Source of the DNA: Methylotenera_A aquatica
Lineage (GTDB): Bacteria > Pseudomonadota > Gammaproteobacteria > Burkholderiales > Methylophilaceae
NCBI GenBank assembly: GCA_965601485.1
Contig: OZ271846.1
Location: 1,054,001-1,118,000 of the forward strand
Reading direction: 5' to 3'
Length of the DNA stretch: 64,000 nucleotides
Shown: positions 43,752-53,713 of the stretch, in pieces
How positions within the stretch are numbered: the stretch's first letter is position 1
Layout: each line of letters starts with the position of its first letter
The notes under the pieces: model-generated
Seen by the model: the letters and a program-made list of their open reading frames with translations, nothing else
What the model was told of the DNA's origin: nothing
Database searches by the model: none
Translations under genes and position numbers: made by a program

Positions 43752-44930
43752 TTATTTTAAATAGCTCAAAATGACGGCGGCGGCTTTTTCTGCCGTATTT
43801 TGTTTTAAATTAAGATGAATATTGGTGAATATTTGCTTAATTTCATCACAATAATTTGTATCGCTTAAAAGTCTAGTGGTGGCATCGACCAAATTTTGTG
43901 GAGTGGCTTCCTGTTGTAATAACTCTGGAACCAAAAACTTGCCTGCCAATATATTAGGTAATCCAACAAATGGCTGATAGCGCATCCGCTTTAATATCCA
44001 CCAGCTTAACGTTGGCATGCGATATGTTATTACCATTGGTTTTTTAAGTAAAGCTGCTTCTAATGTCGCTGTGCCAGAGGCCACAATTACAATATCAGCC
44101 GCTTCTATTGCATCATGGGCATGGCCAAATAATATCTGCAGATTGAGTGCCACATTTGGATATTCAGTATAACTATCGTGAATAGCATGCTCAAAAATTT
44201 CACGTGTTTCGCGTGTAATCAGCGGCACTAAAAACTGGATAGGATGAAACTCTGCAGGCAATGTTGGGTCGGCAACATGTTGCTTAGTGAGTATACGTGC
44301 GGTTTTAACAAATAAACTGGCATGCTGTTTTACTTCACTTTGACGGCTGCCTGGCAACATGGCGAACACTAACTTATCTTGCTTAATTTTAAGCGTTTCG
44401 CGCGCGGCTTGCGTATCAGGCTCTAATCGGAATTCATCTGCCAAGGGGTGCCCAACATAGGTAACAGGCACATTTTCTGCTTTATACAACACTGGTTCAA
44501 AAGGAAATAAGGCCAAAACATGACTGACAGCACGTTTTATTTTAGCGACACGCCCGCCACGCCACGCCCATATAGAAGGGCTTACATAGTGAATAGCCGT
44601 TATATCATTTTGTTTAAATTTTCGCTCAAGCCACAGGTTAAAATCAGGCGCATCTACACCAATAAAAATACTGGGTTTTTCAGTTAGTAATTGCTGAAAT
44701 AAGCTTTTGCGAAGTTTTAATAAGCCATAAAGATGCATAAGCACCTCTACATAGCCACGAACGGACAATTTTTCGATTGAGAATAATGATTTGGCGCCTT
44801 CGGCCATCATTTTAGGCCCAGCAATGCCAACAAAGGTTAAATCACTTCGCTGTGCTTTTAATGCGCGTATCAAATGGCTGCCCAACAAATCCCCTGAGGC
44901 TTCACCAGCCACTATTGCAATTTTTGGCAT
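43752..44930 (-). CDS. lpxB: Lipid-A-disaccharide synthase
   Basis: A 392-residue inner-membrane glycosyltransferase joining UDP-diacylglucosamine and lipid X. It has GEASGDLLGSHLIRAL, HYVSPSIWAWRGGRV, FALFPFEP-type acceptor region (ALFPFEPVLY), MLPGSRQSEVK and VIVASGTATLEAALLKKP. The length is typical. It follows lpxA by 11 bp. Confidence 0.97.
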   Translation of the reverse strand: MPKIAIVAGEASGDLLGSHLIRALKAQRSDLTFVGIAGPKMMAEGAKSLFSIEKLSVRGYVEVLMHLYGLLKLRKSLFQQLLTEKPSIFIGVDAPDFNLWLERKFKQNDITAIHYVSPSIWAWRGGRVAKIKRAVSHVLALFPFEPVLYKAENVPVTYVGHPLADEFRLEPDTQAARETLKIKQDKLVFAMLPGSRQSEVKQHASLFVKTARILTKQHVADPTLPAEFHPIQFLVPLITRETREIFEHAIHDSYTEYPNVALNLQILFGHAHDAIEAADIVIVASGTATLEAALLKKPMVITYRMPTLSWWILKRMRYQPFVGLPNILAGKFLVPELLQQEATPQNLVDATTRLLSDTNYCDEIKQIFTNIHLNLKQNTAEKAAAVILSYLK

Positions 44931-44941
44931 GACGACACTAA

Positions 44942-45721
44942 TTAGCGGACGATGCCGCGGGTAGAAACGGTTAAAAAGTCGGATAGCATGGCAATTTCAT
45001 GGCAATCTTTTTGCATATTGGATAGTTCAATTTTAGCTTCTTCTAAACTTAATCCATTACGATACAGCGCTTTGTAAGCGCGTTTAATTTGTGTGACGCT
45101 GTCTGGACTAAAGCCCCGGCGTTTTAAGCCTTCTGAATTGATACCATGCGGCTTGGCATCGTAGCCAGCAGCGGTGACATAAGGTGGAATATCTTTAAAA
45201 ACGACTGAACCCACAGCTGTAATAACGTGCGCACCAATCTTGCAAAACTGATGAATCAGGGTAAATCCACCAAGAATTGCGTAATCATGAATGTCCACAT
45301 GGCCTGCAAGCGAGCTATTGTTGGCAAGGATAGTATTATTGCCAATCGTACAATCGTGAGCGATATGCACATAAGCCATCACCCAATTATCGTTACCAAT
45401 TTTAGTTACCCCTTTATCTTGAATTGTGCCGCGATTAAAGGTGCAAAACTCACGAATAGTATTATTATCGCCCATTTCTAAAGTGGTTGGCTCATCACGG
45501 TATTTTTTATCTTGCGGCGCCTCGCCTAAGGATGAAAATTGAAAAATCTGATTATTTTTGCCAATGGTAGTTGGGCCTTGTAAAACAACATGGCTGGCAA
45601 TAGTAGTGCCTGCATCCACTTTAACATTAGCTCCGATAACAGAATAAGCACCAACCGTAACGCTTGAATCTAACTCCGCTTTTGGGTCAATAATGGCAGT
45701 TGAGTGAATTTTAACAGGCAT
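44942..45721 (-). CDS. lpxA: UDP-N-acetylglucosamine acyltransferase
   Basis: A 259-residue left-handed beta-helix enzyme, the first step of lipid A synthesis, using acyl-ACP. N-terminal hexapeptide repeats (ALIDPKAEL-type IIDPKAELDSSVTVG) are followed by the catalytic His region MAYVHIAHDCTIGNN. A helical C-terminal domain ends LTVSTRGIVR. It lies in the conserved lpxD-fabZ-lpxA-lpxB order. Confidence 0.97.
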   Translation of the reverse strand: MPVKIHSTAIIDPKAELDSSVTVGAYSVIGANVKVDAGTTIASHVVLQGPTTIGKNNQIFQFSSLGEAPQDKKYRDEPTTLEMGDNNTIREFCTFNRGTIQDKGVTKIGNDNWVMAYVHIAHDCTIGNNTILANNSSLAGHVDIHDYAILGGFTLIHQFCKIGAHVITAVGSVVFKDIPPYVTAAGYDAKPHGINSEGLKRRGFSPDSVTQIKRAYKALYRNGLSLEEAKIELSNMQKDCHEIAMLSDFLTVSTRGIVR

Positions 45722-45778
45722 TTTTTGGGATAAATTTACTTACTTTTTGCTTTAAATTAAAACTTTAATTTATTGTTA

Positions 45779-46255
45779 TTATTCATTTTCTATAGCTTTT
45801 AAAATACACATCATACTAGCTTCAGCAACGATGGCACCGTCTACTGTCGCAACACCAGAGTATTTCCAAATACCTTTTAAAACGCGGTCAATTTTCACAT
45901 TTAAAATAATTTGATCGCCTGGCGAAACTGGTTTTTTAAAACGTGCGCTATCGATACCAGCAAAATAGTACACAGAATCATCAGTCGGTTTAGTGCCCAT
46001 TGTTCTAAAAGACAAAATAGCTGCCGCTTGCGCCATTGCTTCAACAATCAAGACGCCTGGCATCACAGGATGGTAAGGAAAGTGCCCTGGAAAAAATGGC
46101 TCGTTGACACTAACATTCTTTAATGCTGTAATTTCTTTGCCAATCTCCATCGAGATCACGCGGTCAATCAATACAAATGGATATCGGTGCGGAAGGTGGT
46201 CTAAAATCTCATGAATATCCATTGCGTTTGTATCGTTTTTATTTGATTCTGTCAT
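45779..46255 (-). CDS. fabZ: 3-hydroxyacyl-ACP dehydratase
   Basis: A 158-residue hot-dog-fold enzyme: LPHRYPFVLIDRVI with the catalytic His, and FFPGHFPYHPVMPGVLIVEAM with the catalytic Glu. It dehydrates 3-hydroxyacyl-ACP in fatty-acid synthesis. It lies between lpxD and lpxA, where the shared hydroxyacyl-ACP substrate is partitioned. Confidence 0.97.
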   Translation of the reverse strand: MTESNKNDTNAMDIHEILDHLPHRYPFVLIDRVISMEIGKEITALKNVSVNEPFFPGHFPYHPVMPGVLIVEAMAQAAAILSFRTMGTKPTDDSVYYFAGIDSARFKKPVSPGDQIILNVKIDRVLKGIWKYSGVATVDGAIVAEASMMCILKAIENE

Positions 46256-46263
46256 ATCATTCT

Positions 46264-47343
46264 CTATGTTTGACGTTGAGAAGTTAATTTTTCAACCGTT
46301 TCTTCTAAGCTTTTTATTTTATCTGTTAATTGTTTCATTTTATCTGTTAATTGACTAAGGTGGCGAATATTTGCAGCCGTTTTTAGCCAAGCATCGTGTT
46401 CTTGAAACGGCATCAATGCTGTATAAGTACCCGATTTTTGAATTGAACGCATAACCATACTGCCAGGTGAAATGGTGACATTATCGGCGATGCTTAAATG
46501 CCCTAAAATCATCGCTGCGCCACCAATTTTGCAATGCTTGCCTATCACCGCGCTACCTGCAATACCCACACAACCCGCAATCACAGTATGCGCGCCAATG
46601 CGGCAGTTGTGTGCAATTTGAATTAGGTTATCCAGCTTAGCACCCTCTTCAATTATCGTATCATCAATGGTGCCACGGTCGACAGTAGTATTAGCGCCAA
46701 TATCCACATAGTTATGTATAACGACACGCCCTATTTGCGGAATTTTAATCCAGTATTTTTGATTGTCTGGCGTTGCGCTTTCGGCATAGCCAAACCCATC
46801 ATTTCCTATCACACAGCCCGAAAACAAATGGCAGTTTCGCCCAATTTGGGTGTTATGTTTGATGGTGACATTTGCTTCTAATTTTGTGTTGTCGCCAATG
46901 AATGAATTGCGTTCAATCATACAGCCTGGGCCAATCGTTACATTTTCACCCAGCGTGACATTGGCTTCAATTAAAGTATTGGCACCAATACTACAACTAT
47001 CAGAAATTCGAGCAGTAGCGTCAATCACCACCGTGGATTGCACTCCGATTGGCGCAACGTACTCTGGATTAAACAATTGCGATAGCCGAGCAAAATACGT
47101 ATAAGGATTATCGCTAATAATTTTGGGGAGAGTGGTTAACCCGGCGTGCTCTGGTTTAATGATTACCGCGCTAGCGGTCGTATTATGTAGTTGCGTTGTA
47201 TATTTAATATCACTAAAAAAACTGATAGCGCCCGCTTGTGCAAAACCAAGAGAACCAACTCGTTTAATCAGAGTTCCTTCAAAGCCTGTAACTGTCCCAC
47301 CTAATTGCTCTGTGATTTCTTGCAGCGTTAATTGAATACTCAT
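46264..47343 (-). CDS. lpxD: UDP-3-O-acylglucosamine N-acyltransferase
   Basis: 359 residues. The N-terminal uridine-binding domain (LQEITEQLGG, ISFFSDIKY) precedes a long hexapeptide helix (VVIDATARISDSCSIG, NVTIGPGCMIERNSFIG). The catalytic His lies in LIQIAHNCRIG and a C-terminal coiled helix follows. It adds the second 3-hydroxyacyl chain in lipid A synthesis. The length is slightly above average because of the C-terminal helix. Confidence 0.96.
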   Translation of the reverse strand: MSIQLTLQEITEQLGGTVTGFEGTLIKRVGSLGFAQAGAISFFSDIKYTTQLHNTTASAVIIKPEHAGLTTLPKIISDNPYTYFARLSQLFNPEYVAPIGVQSTVVIDATARISDSCSIGANTLIEANVTLGENVTIGPGCMIERNSFIGDNTKLEANVTIKHNTQIGRNCHLFSGCVIGNDGFGYAESATPDNQKYWIKIPQIGRVVIHNYVDIGANTTVDRGTIDDTIIEEGAKLDNLIQIAHNCRIGAHTVIAGCVGIAGSAVIGKHCKIGGAAMILGHLSIADNVTISPGSMVMRSIQKSGTYTALMPFQEHDAWLKTAANIRHLSQLTDKMKQLTDKIKSLEETVEKLTSQRQT

Positions 47344-47385
47344 AAAAACATCGAGATGAAAAGGGATGTTGAGATAACACCGAGC

Positions 47386-47907
47386 TTATTTTTTACCTAA
47401 AAGTTTTAATACTTTATCCGTAATATCAATTTTTTTGCTAGCGTAAGCCACTCCCCCGTAAACCACTAAATCGTAGCCATCGGTTTCAGATACGGTTTGT
47501 ACAGCCTTGTTAATACGATCTTGTAATACGGAAAGCTCTTCATTTTTACGTAAATTTATATCCTCACGCAATTCGCGCTGTTTACGCTGAAACTCAATTT
47601 TAAGATTTGATACGTCGCGCTCTTTATTGCGTCTTTCTGATTCTGAAAGCGTGACGCCTTCTTTATCTAAGCTGACCTCTATATCTCGAATTTGCTTTTG
47701 TGTTCGGTCAAGCTCTTGCGAGCGAGGGCTAAATTCACGCTCTAATTTTTTACCACTTTCAGCCGTTTGTGGTGCTTCTTGCAAAATTTTATCGACTTGC
47801 ACATAGCCCACTTTAAGCTCAGCTGCAACTGCGTTACTACTTAAAATAGTAATAAGTGCAAACAAGCTAGCAGAAACTATGGTTTTTAATATTTGATTCA
47901 ATTCCAT
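47386..47907 (-). CDS. skp: Periplasmic chaperone Skp/OmpH
   Basis: 173 residues with a signal peptide (ending SNAVAA). The body is a long charged coiled coil (RNKERDVSNLKIEFQRKQRE) framed by the beta parts KVGYVQVDKILQEAP and DGYDLVVYGGVAYASKKIDI. Skp holds unfolded outer-membrane proteins for BamA, encoded just upstream of it in the transcript. The length and position are conserved. Confidence 0.94.
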   Translation of the reverse strand: MELNQILKTIVSASLFALITILSSNAVAAELKVGYVQVDKILQEAPQTAESGKKLEREFSPRSQELDRTQKQIRDIEVSLDKEGVTLSESERRNKERDVSNLKIEFQRKQRELREDINLRKNEELSVLQDRINKAVQTVSETDGYDLVVYGGVAYASKKIDITDKVLKLLGKK

Positions 47908-47981
47908 CTCCTCACAACATGGGCCTAGAACCCATTTAAGCTAATTTTCTGTTAATTGGTTATATTATCACTACTGCAACT

Positions 47982-50279
47982 TTAAAACTGCTGGCCAAGC
48001 TGGAATTGCAGTGTTTCGGTCTGATCACTATCTTTTGCATTAAGCGCTTTTGCAAACACCAGTTTTAAAGGACCAAAAGGTGAAAACCAACTAATACCAA
48101 CGCCGGTTGAGTATCGTAATTCACCCAAGCTGAGCGACTCATTTTCTGAGTAAACATTACCTGCATCAAAAAACGTGCTCAAACGAAATTGTGATGAATT
48201 TTTAATCAAAGGTACAGGTACAAATAACTCGGCATTGGCTAATATTCGTCGAGTGCCGCCAACCGCAAAATCTTGGCCTGTTACAGGATCAATATCACGT
48301 GGGCCAATTGCCCCATTTTCATATCCGCGCACTGAGTTTACGCCGCCAAGATAAAAGTTTTTAAAGAACGGATATACATCGCTACCGTAACTATCCGCAA
48401 AACCTAGTTCACCATTTAACAACAACGTTGTATCACTAAATATTTCTTTATACCAAGCATGCTTATACTCAATTTTGTAATACTGTAAATCTAATCCTGG
48501 CACACTAGCTTCAGCAGTTAAACGCTGTAAAACGCCATCATTTGGAAATAAAGTGTTGTCTCGCGAATCGTGTGTCCAGCCTAAGGAGAGCTGCAATGAG
48601 TTATTGCTACAACCACTTAAATTTCCGCAAAAATCTAAATACTGTTTTGGGCTATTATCAGACAAATCAATTTTTGTATAATCAGCTGTTAAACCCGCAC
48701 TAAAAAAGTCGCGCTCACTTAAAGGCAAACCAAAACGTACCCCTGCGCCATATGAGGAGCTGTTGTATGTACCAATATCTAAGGATTGGGTATTAACATC
48801 GCGTCTGTAAACATCAAACCCACGGCTAATTCCATCAGGTGTAAAGTATGGGTCCGTAAACGACAGTGAATAAGTAGTGTTCACTTGACCGGTATTTATT
48901 TGCGCCGAAACTCTGTTACCTGTACCTAAAAAGTTTTGCTGATTAACCGTAACACCTAAAACCACGCCTTCGTTACTGGATAGACCCGCTCCAAACTGCA
49001 CGCTGCCAGTCGATCTTTCGGTTACATTAATATTTATATCGACTTGATCGCTGCTGCCGGGTACAGCTGGCGTTTCAATATTTACATTATCGAAATACTG
49101 TAAACGCTCTAAACGCACCTTAGAGCGGTCAATTTTATCGCCTGCATACCAAGCCGATTCCAGCTGACGCATCTCACGGCGTAAAACAGAATCACGCGTG
49201 CGAGCATTACCAGTTAAGTTAATACGGCGCACGAACACACGTTTGCCCGGGTCTACAAAAAAAGTAAACGCAGCTGTATGGTTGACTTTATCAATCTCAG
49301 GAATAGCATTGACATTAGAAAACGCATAACCATCATTACTCAATCTATCACTAATCGCTTTGCTCGATTCAGTGACCAATTGCCTGTTGAAAGTATCATT
49401 TTTCGCTATTTTAATCAACGGTTTAAGGTCGGCTTCTGGAACCTGCAACTCACCAGCCAGTTTTACATCACTAATGGTATATTTTTCACCCTCAGTGACG
49501 TTTACAGTAATGTAAATATCTTGTTTATCAGGTGAAATTGACACTTGAGTCGAATCAACAGAAAACTCTAAATAGCCTTGATTCATGTAAAACGATTTTA
49601 ATGTTTCCAAATCCGCCGTCAGCTTTTGCTTAGAGTATTGGTCGTCTTTATTCCACCAACTCATCCAGTTTGGTGTGGTGAGCAAAAATTCAGCTCGTAA
49701 ATCTTCTGTGGTAAAGACGGTATTACCAATAATATTAATATCGCGAATTTTCGCAACTACGCCCTCTTCAATCTCAAAGCGCACTGCAACGCGGTTGCGC
49801 TCTAAGGGGCTAACAACTGCTTTTACGTTGGCACCATATTTACCTTGCGCTAAATATTGACGCTTAATCTCTTGCTCTGCACGATCCAGCTGCGATTTAT
49901 CAAAGATTAAACCTTCTGAAATACCAATTTGCTTTAAGCCTTCGGTCATTTTGTCAGAAGGAAACGATTTATTGCCACTAAAATCAATTTTGGCAATTGC
50001 AGAGCGCTCTTGCACAGTGACAACTAGCACTTGACCTTCAGCCTCTATACGCACGTCTTTAAAAAAGCCTGTGTTGTAGAGTGATTTAATCGCCTGAGTC
50101 GCTTTTTCATCGCTCATCACATCACCCACTTGTACAGGCAGATAATTAAAGATTGTTCCCGCTTCAGTACGTTGCAAGCCCTCTACGCGAATATCTTTAA
50201 CTACAAATGGCTCAACCGCCAACACATGCTGACTTGAGAGTGCAAAAAAAATGGCAGGGATATGGCGGATTTTAAACAA
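47982..50279 (-). CDS. bamA: Outer-membrane protein assembly factor BamA
   Basis: 765 residues with a signal peptide (ending QHVLA), five POTRA domains to about residue 420 (VKDIRVEGLQRTEAGTIFNY, FFVDPGKRVFVRRINLTGN) and a 16-strand barrel. The loop-6 motif VRGYENG and the C-terminal Phe (QFQLGQQF) are the Omp85 hallmarks. BamA inserts beta-barrel proteins. It lies between rseP and skp in the standard order. Confidence 0.97.
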   Translation of the reverse strand: MFKIRHIPAIFFALSSQHVLAVEPFVVKDIRVEGLQRTEAGTIFNYLPVQVGDVMSDEKATQAIKSLYNTGFFKDVRIEAEGQVLVVTVQERSAIAKIDFSGNKSFPSDKMTEGLKQIGISEGLIFDKSQLDRAEQEIKRQYLAQGKYGANVKAVVSPLERNRVAVRFEIEEGVVAKIRDINIIGNTVFTTEDLRAEFLLTTPNWMSWWNKDDQYSKQKLTADLETLKSFYMNQGYLEFSVDSTQVSISPDKQDIYITVNVTEGEKYTISDVKLAGELQVPEADLKPLIKIAKNDTFNRQLVTESSKAISDRLSNDGYAFSNVNAIPEIDKVNHTAAFTFFVDPGKRVFVRRINLTGNARTRDSVLRREMRQLESAWYAGDKIDRSKVRLERLQYFDNVNIETPAVPGSSDQVDININVTERSTGSVQFGAGLSSNEGVVLGVTVNQQNFLGTGNRVSAQINTGQVNTTYSLSFTDPYFTPDGISRGFDVYRRDVNTQSLDIGTYNSSSYGAGVRFGLPLSERDFFSAGLTADYTKIDLSDNSPKQYLDFCGNLSGCSNNSLQLSLGWTHDSRDNTLFPNDGVLQRLTAEASVPGLDLQYYKIEYKHAWYKEIFSDTTLLLNGELGFADSYGSDVYPFFKNFYLGGVNSVRGYENGAIGPRDIDPVTGQDFAVGGTRRILANAELFVPVPLIKNSSQFRLSTFFDAGNVYSENESLSLGELRYSTGVGISWFSPFGPLKLVFAKALNAKDSDQTETLQFQLGQQF

Positions 50280-50283
50280 ATGA

Positions 50284-51687
50284 TTAACCCGTAATTAGTC
50301 TATTAAAGTCATTAAAAATGGCAATGGTCATTAGCAAGCCTAACAACACGAACCCTATTTTGTGCCCAGCTAACATAGTTTGATCTGACACTGGCGAACC
50401 CTTAAATATTTCAACAATATAATACATTAAATGCCCGCCATCTAACACAGGTATTGGTAAAAGGTTGAGCACCCCAATACTTATGCTAACTAATGCCAAA
50501 AAGTTTAGGAAAGTGCCAAGCCCCAAATTGGCACTCTCGCCTGCGAAAGTTGCAATGGTTACTGGGCCACTAATTCCTTTAATTGAAACCTGACCAGTCA
50601 ACATTCTACCCAGCATTTTTAGGCTAAATATGGCTGTATCTAAAGTCTTTATTACAGCTTTTTGCAAGCCTTGAATGGCTGTGTATTGTATTTTAATCAA
50701 TAGCTTATCTAATACTGCTTGGTCAATCTTCAAGCTCGCGCCTAGCCTACCAATTTTTTTGCCATTTTCTGTTACTTGCTCAGGCGTTGCCAAAATAGTC
50801 AGCATCTCTCTCTCGCGCGCTATTTTAAATTGCAAAACTTGGTTAGGATTTTTTTTGACCGTGTTAACCACGCTTTCCCAATCCTGCATGCTGACGTTAT
50901 CAATGCTCAATACTTTGTCGTTAACTTGCATATTGGATTTTTGCGCTGCACTATTGGGTAGTATTTCACCCAAAACAGGCGCAAGTGTTGGGCTCATCAT
51001 CTCCATGCCCACTTTTTTGAGAATATCAATCTCAGGGTCGCTATCAATACCGTCAAAGTTCAGCACATGCGTATTCAAGTCATCATTTTCACTTAGCGTT
51101 TCAATAGCAACTATTTTGCTCGCAAGCGATTGCTGTAATAATATCCAACGCGCATCTGCCCAAGTTTTAATTGGCATGCCAGCTACTTTTTGAATGACTT
51201 CACCACTTTTAAAACCCGCGTTTGCGGCTAAGCTATTATCTTCAACCTCACCCACTATTGGGCGCATACCTGTAACGCCTTGCATTAACAAAACCCAGTA
51301 AAGCAAGATCGCTAATAATAAGTTAGCGACTGGCCCAGCCAATACAATGGCAATACGTTTCCAAACGTTTTGGCGGTTAAAAGCACGTTTTAATTCAGCT
51401 TCGGAATAATCAGTTTTCTCAACAATTTGCCCACTTTCGAGCGCCGATTCGCGCTCAGCTTTTAGCTCACGCTCATCTAGCATTTTGACAAAGCCACCAA
51501 GCGGAATGGCGGCAAGCACAAATTCTGTATTATCTTTACCAAAGGTTTTTTTCCACAGTGGTTTGCCAAAACCAATTGAAAAGCGCAGCACTCTAACATT
51601 ACACAAGCGCGCTACCTGAAAATGGCCGTATTCGTGTATCGCCACTAATATTCCAATTGTGGTGATAAAGGCGATTAAGGTCATCAT
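50284..51687 (-). CDS. rseP: Site-2 protease RseP
   Basis: A 467-residue intramembrane zinc protease with HEYGH at residues 18-22 in the first helix, two PDZ domains (about 120-290), and the second active-site motif PVLDGGHLMYY. Three to four membrane segments are visible. It cleaves anti-sigma factors in envelope stress and clears signal-peptide remnants. Its start overlaps the dxr stop by 4 bp. Confidence 0.96.
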   Translation of the reverse strand: MMTLIAFITTIGILVAIHEYGHFQVARLCNVRVLRFSIGFGKPLWKKTFGKDNTEFVLAAIPLGGFVKMLDERELKAERESALESGQIVEKTDYSEAELKRAFNRQNVWKRIAIVLAGPVANLLLAILLYWVLLMQGVTGMRPIVGEVEDNSLAANAGFKSGEVIQKVAGMPIKTWADARWILLQQSLASKIVAIETLSENDDLNTHVLNFDGIDSDPEIDILKKVGMEMMSPTLAPVLGEILPNSAAQKSNMQVNDKVLSIDNVSMQDWESVVNTVKKNPNQVLQFKIAREREMLTILATPEQVTENGKKIGRLGASLKIDQAVLDKLLIKIQYTAIQGLQKAVIKTLDTAIFSLKMLGRMLTGQVSIKGISGPVTIATFAGESANLGLGTFLNFLALVSISIGVLNLLPIPVLDGGHLMYYIVEIFKGSPVSDQTMLAGHKIGFVLLGLLMTIAIFNDFNRLITG

Positions 51688-52886
51688 GCCATTAATGCTT
51701 TCTGTTGTTTGGCAATATGGTTTTGTGCAAATTTTCTGGCCTCTGCATCAACTGCCTGAAGTTGCTCTAACGATGAAACTGACTCAGATTGTATGGAATT
51801 TAGTGCTTTTTCAATCAATACAGGAATGCTTAAAAAGTGGATTTGGTTGTTTAAAAACGATTCAACTGCTACCTCGTTCACAGCGTTTAATATGGCTGGC
51901 GCGGTGCCACCTAACACTAAAGCATCATAAGCTAACTGCAAACATGGAAAGCGTTTAGTGTCTGGCGCCTCAAATTCAAGCTTGGCAATTTCAAACAGAT
52001 TAAGAGGTGCTACGCCTGATTCAATGCGGTTCGGATATGCCAGTGCATATGCAATTGGTGTGCGCATATCAGGGTTGCCAAGTTGCGCCAGCACGCTACC
52101 ATCAATATATTCCACCATGGAGTGAATGACGCTTTGTGAATGCACAACCACTTCAATTTGCTCGGGCTTGGCGTTAAATAGCCAATGAGCTTCAATCACC
52201 TCTAAACCTTTGTTCATGAGCGTGGCTGAATCAATGGTGATTTTGGCACCCATAACCCAATTAGGGTGTTTAAGGGCCATTGCTGGGGTAACTGCTTGCA
52301 GTTGTGTTTGCGTATATCGCCTAAAAGGCCCGCCAGATGCGGTCAGCAGAATTTTGCGAATGCCGCTATCACTTAAATGACTTAATTGCTGTGATGGCAT
52401 CACTTGAAATATCGCGTTATGCTCACTATCAATTGGCAGTAAAGTGGCGCCTCCCGCTTTAACCGCCTGCATAAACAAACTACCCGCCATCACTAAGGTT
52501 TCTTTATTCGCCAGCAAAATGCGTTTACCTGCAAGTGCTGCCGCCATTGCCGGCTTTAAGCCCGCCGCGCCCACAATAGCCGCCATTACAATATCAACAG
52601 CCGAATCACTGGACACTTGTTCTAAGCCTTTCATGCCAGACAACACGGTTGTTTGGCTACCTGCCACTTTTAATTTTTCACGCAAATTCAGCGCTGAATG
52701 TTCATTCAGTAATACCGCAATTTTCGGTTTAAATTGCAAACATTGTTTTAACATCACTTCTACATTTGAGTTGGCGGCAAGCGCATAAGCTTCATACAAA
52801 CTTGCATGTCGCGCAATTACATCCAGTGTTTGTAAACCAATAGTGCCTGTGCTACCTAAAATAGTAATTTTTTGCAATTTAAGCAA
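51684..52886 (-). CDS. dxr: 1-deoxy-D-xylulose-5-phosphate reductoisomerase
   Basis: A 400-residue MEP-pathway enzyme: GSTGTIGLQTLDV (NADPH), LLANKETLVMAG, PIDSEHNAIFQ with acidic metal ligands, SGGPFRR and MNKGLEVIEAHWLF. It makes MEP for isoprenoids, used by uppS two genes downstream in the lipid-carrier route. The length is normal. Confidence 0.97.
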   Translation of the reverse strand: MLKLQKITILGSTGTIGLQTLDVIARHASLYEAYALAANSNVEVMLKQCLQFKPKIAVLLNEHSALNLREKLKVAGSQTTVLSGMKGLEQVSSDSAVDIVMAAIVGAAGLKPAMAAALAGKRILLANKETLVMAGSLFMQAVKAGGATLLPIDSEHNAIFQVMPSQQLSHLSDSGIRKILLTASGGPFRRYTQTQLQAVTPAMALKHPNWVMGAKITIDSATLMNKGLEVIEAHWLFNAKPEQIEVVVHSQSVIHSMVEYIDGSVLAQLGNPDMRTPIAYALAYPNRIESGVAPLNLFEIAKLEFEAPDTKRFPCLQLAYDALVLGGTAPAILNAVNEVAVESFLNNQIHFLSIPVLIEKALNSIQSESVSSLEQLQAVDAEARKFAQNHIAKQQKALMA

Positions 52887-53706
52887 TCGTATTGAAATAG
52901 GAATTGGTGTAAATCATGAGTATAGCAATAGGCAAGCTAGGAATAATGCCATCAACTCGGTCCAAAATGCCGCCATGTCCTGGCAATAAATGGCCACTAT
53001 CTTTAAGATTAGCCTGCCGCTTCATTAAAGATTCGAATAAATCACCCACTACGCCTAAGCCTACGATAAGCCACAAACCGGGGAAAACAACCATCTGATG
53101 AAAACCAAGCCCATCATTAAAATAAATAATTGCGCCAAATGCTGTAACGGCAATCATAGCACCTAACACACCTTCCCACGTTTTTCCAGGGCTGATATGT
53201 GGTGCTAATTTATGTTTACCAAAATTTTTGCCTGCAAAATAGGCTGCACTATCAGCAATCCAAATCGTTGCCAGCAACAACAATAACAACAATGGATCAG
53301 CACCTTTTGCACAAATTAAAGCCAACCAAAGTGAAGCTATCAGAAGCAAACCCAGTGCAGACATCAGTAATTTATTGCCTATGACCGTTTTTGTTTTAAA
53401 CCAAATTGGCACTACAAAAAACCAAAAAATGGCAACAATCACAAACACTAATAGCGAATTAAAAAAGAATTGATGAAAACCAAATTGCTGCAATAAATAA
53501 ACGCCAAGCAAGCCTGCAAAGGCAGCAAAACCCACATAAAATTTATTTTGCATTGAGCTTAATTGAATCATTCCGCCCCACTCATATAAGCCCAATAAGC
53601 AAAAAACTAACATGGCATAAGCCCAACTGACATTACCTAATATAAATAGTGCAGGAATAAAAAAGGCGAACAATAGGACGGCAGTAATCACGCGGGTTTT
53701 AAGCAT
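52879..53706 (-). CDS. cdsA: Phosphatidate cytidylyltransferase
   Basis: A 275-residue protein with about seven membrane helices. The CDS signature is ISPGKTWEGVLG and, near the end, DLFESLMKRQANLKDSGHLLPG with the metal Asp residues and a final GILDRVDG. It makes CDP-diacylglycerol for phospholipids. It overlaps dxr by 8 bp. Confidence 0.96.
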   Translation of the reverse strand: MLKTRVITAVLLFAFFIPALFILGNVSWAYAMLVFCLLGLYEWGGMIQLSSMQNKFYVGFAAFAGLLGVYLLQQFGFHQFFFNSLLVFVIVAIFWFFVVPIWFKTKTVIGNKLLMSALGLLLIASLWLALICAKGADPLLLLLLLATIWIADSAAYFAGKNFGKHKLAPHISPGKTWEGVLGAMIAVTAFGAIIYFNDGLGFHQMVVFPGLWLIVGLGVVGDLFESLMKRQANLKDSGHLLPGHGGILDRVDGIIPSLPIAILMIYTNSYFNTIA

Positions 53707-53713
53707 ATTTAAA